Part shown: piece after piece, positions 29,053 through 34,807 of the stretch
How the letters are laid out: the number at the start of each line of letters is the position of its first letter
Numbering within the stretch: position 1 is the stretch's first letter
Assembly: GCA_003601775.1 (NCBI GenBank)
Contig: PIYN01000013.1
Location: forward strand, 1-34,807
Direction of reading: 5' to 3'
DNA length: 34,807 bases
Source of the DNA: Candidatus Bathyarchaeota archaeon
Lineage (GTDB): Archaea > Thermoproteota > Bathyarchaeia > TCS64 > PIYN01
Position numbers and translations under genes: made by a program
Notes under the pieces: model-generated
What the model saw: only the letters and a program-made list of their open reading frames with translations
Databases searched by the model: none
Told to the model about the DNA's origin: nothing

Positions 29053-30138
29053 TTGAAGAGAAGTCTACTTCCATACATACTGCTTGCGTCCTTGATGGTC
29101 TTGAGTTTCATGCCTTCCTTCGCTTCCACTGAGTCCAAGCCCATCGTGGTCGTACATTACAAGGGTGCACTCGAAGTCGGGGTGCAGCTAGAGGCGGCTA
29201 TGAACAACATAACTTCGGTCGATTGGGTTGTAGTCACAGGTAATCTAACCTCCACGAACCTCACCGAGGCCTCCATGCTGATCATGATCCAGGTCGACTC
29301 CTCGCTGAACTACACCGACGAAGAACTTAGCGCAGTGAAGGATTGGTTTGACACTGGTGGGAAGACGATATGGGTGGCAGGTGATAGTGACTACGGTACC
29401 GATAGATTTAGGATCCCAAGCGCAAACGCGGTATTGGAGGAGATAGGAAGCGTTCTCAGGTTAGAGGACTGTGAGGCAGTGGATCCATCCTCAAACGCTG
29501 GGGCAGACTATAGGGTAATAGGCCTCTCCGAGAACTGTGACGAGGAAGTTGACTTCCTCGTTGACGGCGTCACACGAGCACTCTTCCACGGTCCAGGCAT
29601 AATAGTGGGTTACGTAAATGGTAGCTATGTCAAGTTGGAGGAAGAGAAGCCTGAAAACGTATATGTCGTCATGACTACGAGCGAAAATGGGACGGTAGCG
29701 GAGTTCAACGCACCGAGTCCAGAGATCCATGAAGTGGGCGATAACGGCACCTTCGTCCTCATGGCTTTAGAGCTAGACGAGACGAAGAAGAACATAATCA
29801 TCGCAACTGCGGATGCACCCTTCGACCACTACACTGGCATGTACATGCCTGAACTAATAAAATACGAGAGGTATGCTGTGGAATACCCCCAGCAGGGGGC
29901 GAGGCTCTTCGAGAATATCATCGATTACATGATTGCTAACAAGATCGCCTTTTTACAGGGGCAGGTGACGGATCTAGAGGGACAGGTGACAACTCTTCAA
30001 GACCAGGTGACTGACCTACAGGGGCAGGTGGATACTTTAAAGAAGTCAATAGGGACTTGGCAAGGCGTATCAGCAGGGACCTTTGTAATAGGTTTGATCA
30101 TAGGCGTCGTCGTAGTATACTTTATGAAAAGAAGCTAA
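29053..30138 (+). CDS. Secreted C-terminally anchored protein (GATase/DUF4350-like ectodomain), coiled coil and TM
   Basis: Signal peptide, DEELSAVKDWFDTGGKTIWVAGDSDYG, heptad repeats, terminal TM VSAGTFVIGLIIGVVVVYFMKRS. Confidence 0.75.
   Translation: MKRSLLPYILLASLMVLSFMPSFASTESKPIVVVHYKGALEVGVQLEAAMNNITSVDWVVVTGNLTSTNLTEASMLIMIQVDSSLNYTDEELSAVKDWFDTGGKTIWVAGDSDYGTDRFRIPSANAVLEEIGSVLRLEDCEAVDPSSNAGADYRVIGLSENCDEEVDFLVDGVTRALFHGPGIIVGYVNGSYVKLEEEKPENVYVVMTTSENGTVAEFNAPSPEIHEVGDNGTFVLMALELDETKKNIIIATADAPFDHYTGMYMPELIKYERYAVEYPQQGARLFENIIDYMIANKIAFLQGQVTDLEGQVTTLQDQVTDLQGQVDTLKKSIGTWQGVSAGTFVIGLIIGVVVVYFMKRS
29956..30039 (+). repeat. Four consecutive 21-bp heptad-encoding units (QGQVTDL/EGQVTTL/QDQVTDL/QGQVDTL)
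   Basis: CAGGGGCAGGTGACGGATCTA and three diverged copies in direct tandem. Confidence 0.85.
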
Positions 30139-30139
30139 A

Positions 30140-30153
30140 CCCCCCTTTTTTTA
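30140..30153 (+). terminator. Possible T-rich archaeal terminator
   Basis: CCCCCCTTTTTTTA just after the stop of 29053-30138. Confidence 0.35.
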
Positions 30154-30232
30154 TACGATATTCATCAGGGCTAAGAGGTTATTCTTCAGAAACTTTATCA
30201 ATCACCCCAAATTAAATAAAAAGGGGGCCCAT

Positions 30233-31357
30233 ATGGAGGGATTAAATAGAGTAGTGATCTGCACGGGACAACCAGGGAGCGGGAGGGATGAGTACCTAAG
30301 GGAACTGAAGAAAAGGCAGGAATTCTTCTACTACCACCTCTTTGAGTACATCGTGGGGGAAGCGGGGAAGGAGGGATACATCCTTAACAAGCTAAACGTT
30401 CTGGATTTCTACGACAGTAAGCCAGAGAAGTTGGAGGAGTTTCGGGCAAGGGCCTTGAAGAGGATCATGGGAGAGATTAAGGAGCGAGGCGGCGTCCATG
30501 TCATCAGCACTCCTTATCACTTCGAATGGAAGGGGAAGTCTTACAGAGGATTGAAGGAGGAGGAGGTGAAAGTCTTGAACCCTGACCTCTTCCTCGTCGT
30601 CATGGATGATTTAGCCAGAGTGAGGGAGAGGCTGAGGGAGGATCCGCAGTGGAGAGAGCATCGTTTCACTCTCGTCGAGCTCGCCCAGTGGAGGAGGGAG
30701 GAGATCATGGGCGTCTACAAACTCTCTCATATCTTCACACCCTACAAGGAGTTCTATCTCGTTGCGAGAGAGCATGGCATGGACTTCCTGCGGGACCTCA
30801 TCTTCAACAGCCATAAGAAGAAAGTCTATCTAAGCCACCCCATCACGGGGGAGGGGGGTGAGTTCTTCAAGGGGGTAAGGCGTTTCGCCGAGACCCTCCA
30901 GCCCTACTACATTGTCTTCGACCCCTACATGATCAAGGATTGGGATATGGTCGAGACTTGGAGGAGGGTGCGGAACGAGGCGATGAGGGAGGGGAGGGAG
31001 GTCCCCGAGAAGATCAGGGTTACCATCGAATACGCCGACGGGTCGAGGGAGTACGAGCTGGATTCCTGGGATATAGAGGCGGCGATCAAGAACATCAGGG
31101 CCCAGATCATCGACATTGACTACAAGATCATCGAGAGCTGCTACTGCGTCGTCGTCTACCATCCTCGGGAGCGGATCTCCGCGGGGGTCGTCTGTGAGAT
31201 GGTCCAGGCGAAGGGGATGGCGAAGTTCGTCTACGCCTTCTACCCCTTCGAGCCGAGCCCCTTCTTCGAGTGGTACTCAACTAAGATCTTCCAAGACGAA
31301 GAAAGCCTCATCGAGTTCCTAAAGGGCATCTCAGAAAGGGAAGGCGTCTCACCATAA
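30233..31357 (+). CDS. Fusion of a degenerate P-loop kinase-like domain with a nucleoside 2-deoxyribosyltransferase-like domain
   Basis: N-terminal VVICTGQPGSGRDEYL; C-terminal KKVYLSHPITGEGG...DYKIIESCYCVVVYHPRERISAGVVCEMVQAKGM (NDT-like fold order with candidate Glu). Confidence 0.65.
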   Translation: MEGLNRVVICTGQPGSGRDEYLRELKKRQEFFYYHLFEYIVGEAGKEGYILNKLNVLDFYDSKPEKLEEFRARALKRIMGEIKERGGVHVISTPYHFEWKGKSYRGLKEEEVKVLNPDLFLVVMDDLARVRERLREDPQWREHRFTLVELAQWRREEIMGVYKLSHIFTPYKEFYLVAREHGMDFLRDLIFNSHKKKVYLSHPITGEGGEFFKGVRRFAETLQPYYIVFDPYMIKDWDMVETWRRVRNEAMREGREVPEKIRVTIEYADGSREYELDSWDIEAAIKNIRAQIIDIDYKIIESCYCVVVYHPRERISAGVVCEMVQAKGMAKFVYAFYPFEPSPFFEWYSTKIFQDEESLIEFLKGISEREGVSP

Positions 31358-31557
31358 GAGCGGGGCCTTCAACCTCTTCAAATGGTTACCTGAACAGTCA
31401 AGGGACTCTTATTCCCTGATTTGGCAGTAGATGCCGCCAGAGGCGATGTAGTCATCTCTTTAACCGAGATGATCGCTGGCGCTTTGATGTTACAGGCGTC
31501 ATCAAAGTCGCAGAAGATTCTTTAAAGAAGAGGAGAAGTAGATAAAAGGAGGTAATT

Positions 31558-32232
31558 GTGTTGAAGTGGGAAGTGGAGTACAGCCCTGCCTACTCTCTGC
31601 TTAAGGTTCAGTTGGAGCCAGGGGAGGAGCTGACATCCGAGGCGGGAGCCATGGTCCTCTTCAGGGGGAACCTCGAGATCAAGACGCATACGGGCGGGGG
31701 TCTCCTGAAAGGCCTGCTCAGGGGGATCGCAGGCACAGAGGCAGTCTTCCTCAACACCTATAGGGCCAAGAGCCTGGCAGAGGTCCTGCTGGCTCCGAGC
31801 CTACCGGGGGACATAGCCTACATACCCCTCGAGGATGGCTCCTACGTGGTCCAGGACAGCGCCTACCTGGCTCATATCGGTGACGTAGATGTAGAGGTGG
31901 CCTGGCGAGGGCTGAAGGGGGTCCTCGCGGAGGGGGAACTCGTATGGCTCAGGCTGAGGGGCAGGGGAGGGGCTTGGGTCAACTCCTATGGGGCGATGGG
32001 GAAGATGGAGCTTAAGGCAGGGGAGAGAGTGACCTTAGATAACATGCACTTCGTGGCCTTGAACGAGGAGACCAAGTGGAGGATCAGGAAGTTCGGGGGG
32101 TGGAAGACCTTCCTCCTGGGAGGGGAGGGTTTGGTGGTGGAGGTGGAGGGCCCGGGAACCCTTTTCTACCAGACAAGGATACTGCCGCCCTTCGCCAGAC
32201 TACTGAAGAAGTTCATACCCTCGAGGAAGTAA
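31558..32232 (+). CDS. AIM24/TIGR00266 family protein
   Basis: LLKVQLEPGEELTSEAGAMVLFRGNLEIKTHTGGGLLKGLLRGIAGTEAVFLNTYRA. Confidence 0.92.
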   Translation: MLKWEVEYSPAYSLLKVQLEPGEELTSEAGAMVLFRGNLEIKTHTGGGLLKGLLRGIAGTEAVFLNTYRAKSLAEVLLAPSLPGDIAYIPLEDGSYVVQDSAYLAHIGDVDVEVAWRGLKGVLAEGELVWLRLRGRGGAWVNSYGAMGKMELKAGERVTLDNMHFVALNEETKWRIRKFGGWKTFLLGGEGLVVEVEGPGTLFYQTRILPPFARLLKKFIPSRK

Positions 32233-32296
32233 GTGCCTAAGGCCTCTTCTTCATTAGAAGATGGAGGAGGTCTTCCCCGATTTCTTTTGTTAGGAG

Positions 32297-32325
32297 CGTT
32301 CAAATTATTTGAACGGGCGTTCAAA
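32297..32325. promoter_or_regulatory. Palindromic operator-like element CGTTCAAA-TTA-TTTGAACG plus a third half-site CGTTCAAA
   Basis: Perfect 8-bp inverted repeat at 32297-32315 and a direct half-site at 32318-32325 (21 bp spacing), upstream of ATG 32371. Confidence 0.8.
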
Positions 32326-32370
32326 AACGTAGTATTAAGTAGCGAGGGAGGAGTTCATTAATCGAGCAGA

Positions 32371-34266
32371 ATGGGGTATCCCAGGCCATATCTCAGTAAG
32401 AGGAGACTGCTCTCCTATGCCATAGTGGCCCTAGTGATGGGGGGCGTCTTAGGCGGCGTCCTATGGAACATCGGTGGAGTCTACTTCCCCAAGCCGTCTC
32501 TGGGGAGATTCTCCTCCTACCAAGAACTGGTGGCCTTCCTGAAGAGGGAGCCGGAGGCTCCGAGGTCCCTCTTTGAGAGGCTCCGATCGGGTTTCACAAT
32601 CATATGGGGATTCTCGATACGGGGTAGTTTTAGTACTTATGCTTCTGAAACAGCCTCTGGAGAAGCCCCAGAATTCTCAGCGAATATCCAATTCTCAGCG
32701 ACTAATATCCAAGTGGCGGGGGTTGACGAGGCCGATATCGTGAAGACCGATGGGAGGTACCTATACCTCGTCTCGGGCTCAGCGCTCTATATCCTACGGG
32801 CTTATCCTCCTGAGGAGGCTGAGGTGTTATCGAGATTAGAGCTGAGCGGAGCGATCGCCGGGATCTTTGTGAATGATGATAAACTGGTCGTCTTCCAAGA
32901 GGACTCAGGCCTCTACAGCCCCGGTGGCTCCTATAGGATCTATGCCCCCTTCTCTATCCTGGTCTACGACCTCTCAGATAGGTCCCGCCCCCTCTTGGAA
33001 AGAAATGTGACGATCGATGGCTACTACTTCAACTCGAGGATGATCGGCGACTACGTCTATGTCGTGGTAAACAAGCCGGCTCGCCTCATCAACGATAGTG
33101 TCGTGTCTCTTCCAGTGTTCTACTCAGATGGCAACAAGAGGGAGGTAGAGGCCACAAGCATCTACTACATCAATCTGACAGACTACTGCTACTCCTTCAC
33201 GAGCATCATCGCCGTAAACGTCCAAGACTCTCTTGAAGAGCCTACGGTCGAGACCTTCCTCCTGGGATGCACCTCATGCCTCTACGTCTCAAGGGAGAAC
33301 CTCTACCTCGTCTCACCGTCCCGCCAGACCTCCGCCACCAGCATCTACAAGCTCAGGATAGAGGGGAGGAACATCGACTGGGTCGCGAATGGGACCGTCC
33401 CGGGATACGTCCTAAATCAGTTCTCCATGGATGAGCATGACGGCTACTTCAGGATAGCGACCACAACGGGTCATGTCGCGAGGAGGCAGGGGGAGGCCTC
33501 ATCTAAGAACCATGTATATGTCCTTGACGGGGAGCTGAACATCGTCGGGAAGTTAGAGGACCTCGCACCTGGGGAACGTATCCACTCCGCGAGGTTTATG
33601 GGGGACAGGTGCTACCTCGTGACCTTCAGGAAGGTGGACCCCCTCTTTGTGATCGACTTGGAGGACCCTGAGAACCCCCGGGTTCTGGGTAAGCTGAAGA
33701 TCCCAGGCTACTCCGATTACCTACACCCCTATGATGAGACCCACCTCATAGGCGTGGGGAAGGAGACTGTCCCGGCGGAGGAGGGGGACTTCTCCTGGTA
33801 TCAGGGGGTGAAGATCTCCCTCTTCGATGTCAGCAACGTCTCAAGCCCCAGGGAAGTCAGCAAGGTGGTCATCGGCGACAGGGGGACGGATACTCCCGTC
33901 CTCCGAGACCACAAGGCCTTCCTCTTCAGCAGGTCGAAACACCTCCTCGTCCTGCCAATTCTACTCGCGGAGATAGACCCGGAGAAGTACTCCGGCGAGA
34001 TCCCACCCTACGCCCAAGGCGACTACGTCTTCCAGGGCGCCTACATATTCAACATAACCCTGGATGAGGGACTCGTGCTCAGGGGCAGGATCACCCACCT
34101 GGAGAACAACACGGATCTATTGAAGAGCGGGTACTACTTCTCCTCCCCCTACTCCGTGAAGAGGGCGCTGTACATAGGCAACATCCTTTACACCATCTCA
34201 GACAGGATGGTGAAGATGAACAGCCTGGAGGACCTGAAAGAGATCGGCGCCGTGGAGCTCCCCTAA
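32371..34266 (+). CDS. Secreted beta-propeller domain protein (PF09826-type)
   Basis: N-terminal TM; NIQVAGVDEADIVKTDGRYLYLVSGSALYIL; GERIHSARFMGDRCYLVTFRKVDPLFVIDLEDPENPRVLGKLKIPGYSDYLHPYDETHLIGVG. Confidence 0.93.
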   Translation: MGYPRPYLSKRRLLSYAIVALVMGGVLGGVLWNIGGVYFPKPSLGRFSSYQELVAFLKREPEAPRSLFERLRSGFTIIWGFSIRGSFSTYASETASGEAPEFSANIQFSATNIQVAGVDEADIVKTDGRYLYLVSGSALYILRAYPPEEAEVLSRLELSGAIAGIFVNDDKLVVFQEDSGLYSPGGSYRIYAPFSILVYDLSDRSRPLLERNVTIDGYYFNSRMIGDYVYVVVNKPARLINDSVVSLPVFYSDGNKREVEATSIYYINLTDYCYSFTSIIAVNVQDSLEEPTVETFLLGCTSCLYVSRENLYLVSPSRQTSATSIYKLRIEGRNIDWVANGTVPGYVLNQFSMDEHDGYFRIATTTGHVARRQGEASSKNHVYVLDGELNIVGKLEDLAPGERIHSARFMGDRCYLVTFRKVDPLFVIDLEDPENPRVLGKLKIPGYSDYLHPYDETHLIGVGKETVPAEEGDFSWYQGVKISLFDVSNVSSPREVSKVVIGDRGTDTPVLRDHKAFLFSRSKHLLVLPILLAEIDPEKYSGEIPPYAQGDYVFQGAYIFNITLDEGLVLRGRITHLENNTDLLKSGYYFSSPYSVKRALYIGNILYTISDRMVKMNSLEDLKEIGAVELP

Positions 34267-34284
34267 AACCCCTTATAAGCTTAA

Positions 34285-34740
34285 ATGGATAACAGGATTC
34301 CTGGAGGGCTCTCCTTCAAGATGCCGGGTTCAAGGAGGATATCAGGGACCACCTGGGAGGTCTACCTCTACATCCTCACCTCAGAGAGACCCCAGGGGGT
34401 CAGGGAGATCTGGAGGGCCCTAAATCTCTCCAGCCCCAGCCTGGCGCAGTACCACGTGAACAAGCTCCTGGATCTGGGTCTCATCGAGGCTACCTCCGAG
34501 GGGAAGTATCGGGCGAATGAGAGCGAGCGGATGGATGTGCTGAGGAGCTTCGTCCTTCTAAGAGGAAGGCTCATCCCCAGGCTCGTCTTCTACGGCGCCC
34601 TCCTCCTCGGCATCTTCCTCGCATACATCCTCTTCTGGCCCTTCAGATGGGACTTCCGCGACCTCGTCGTCTCCCTCTTCAGCATCTCCGCCTTCTTCTT
34701 CGAGGCCTACAACCAGTACAGGGGCTTGGTAGGGAAATAG
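34285..34740 (+). CDS. wHTH transcriptional regulator with C-terminal TM helices
   Basis: REIWRALNLSSPSLAQYHVNKLLDLGLIEATSEGKYRAN wHTH; two TM helices at the C-terminus. Confidence 0.8.
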   Translation: MDNRIPGGLSFKMPGSRRISGTTWEVYLYILTSERPQGVREIWRALNLSSPSLAQYHVNKLLDLGLIEATSEGKYRANESERMDVLRSFVLLRGRLIPRLVFYGALLLGIFLAYILFWPFRWDFRDLVVSLFSISAFFFEAYNQYRGLVGK

Positions 34741-34761
34741 TAAGGCTTGGAAACGGGGCTC

Positions 34762-34807
34762 TCACAAGCATTCCTCCAGCAGCCTGCCATAGCCGAAGAC
34801 CCTCTCT
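34762..34807 (-). CDS. C-terminal fragment of a gene running off the right edge (...ERVFGYGRLLEECL*)
   Basis: Open minus frame ending with TGA at 34762-34764. Confidence 0.35.
   Translation of the reverse strand, partial: ERVFGYGRLLEECL

Noticed and set aside
29956-30039. Tandem 21-bp units as a CRISPR or minisatellite
   Set aside because: In frame and encode coiled-coil heptads with no spacers; explained by protein structure
1-34807. CRISPR arrays, transposases, integrases, toxin-antitoxin or restriction genes
   Set aside because: Looked for repeats and family motifs on both strands and found none that could be supported

Overview
The window looks like about 34.8 kb of an archaeal chromosome. 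TACK-type is my inference, from Alba, L40e, proteasome beta, type II MetAP, archaeal AspRS, deoxyhypusine synthase, and an OSTC/OST3-like protein. Housekeeping loci include an orphan 5S rRNA (minus strand), a tRNA-Trp apparently split by two introns, tRNA-Leu(CAA) 3 nt after gcvH, gcvT-gcvH, pth2-aspS, alba, rpl40e (missed by the ORF track), a proteasome beta subunit with Ala at the Thr1 position, and a frameshifted rtcA. The main accessory region (about 19.7-30.1 kb) is a probable operon: an anchored solute-binding protein with a carboxypeptidase-regulatory-like domain, a fused permease, an ABC ATPase, and two membrane-anchored calcineurin-like phosphoesterases. A divergent surface protein with a perfect four-heptad coiled coil lies next to it. 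Other notable items are a degenerate-P-loop/nucleoside-deoxyribosyltransferase-like fusion, a beta-propeller/wHTH pair with a palindromic upstream element, a methyltransferase interrupted by two in-frame TAG codons, and several reading-frame breaks at G homopolymers. All calls come from reading the sequence and the supplied translations; no searches were run.
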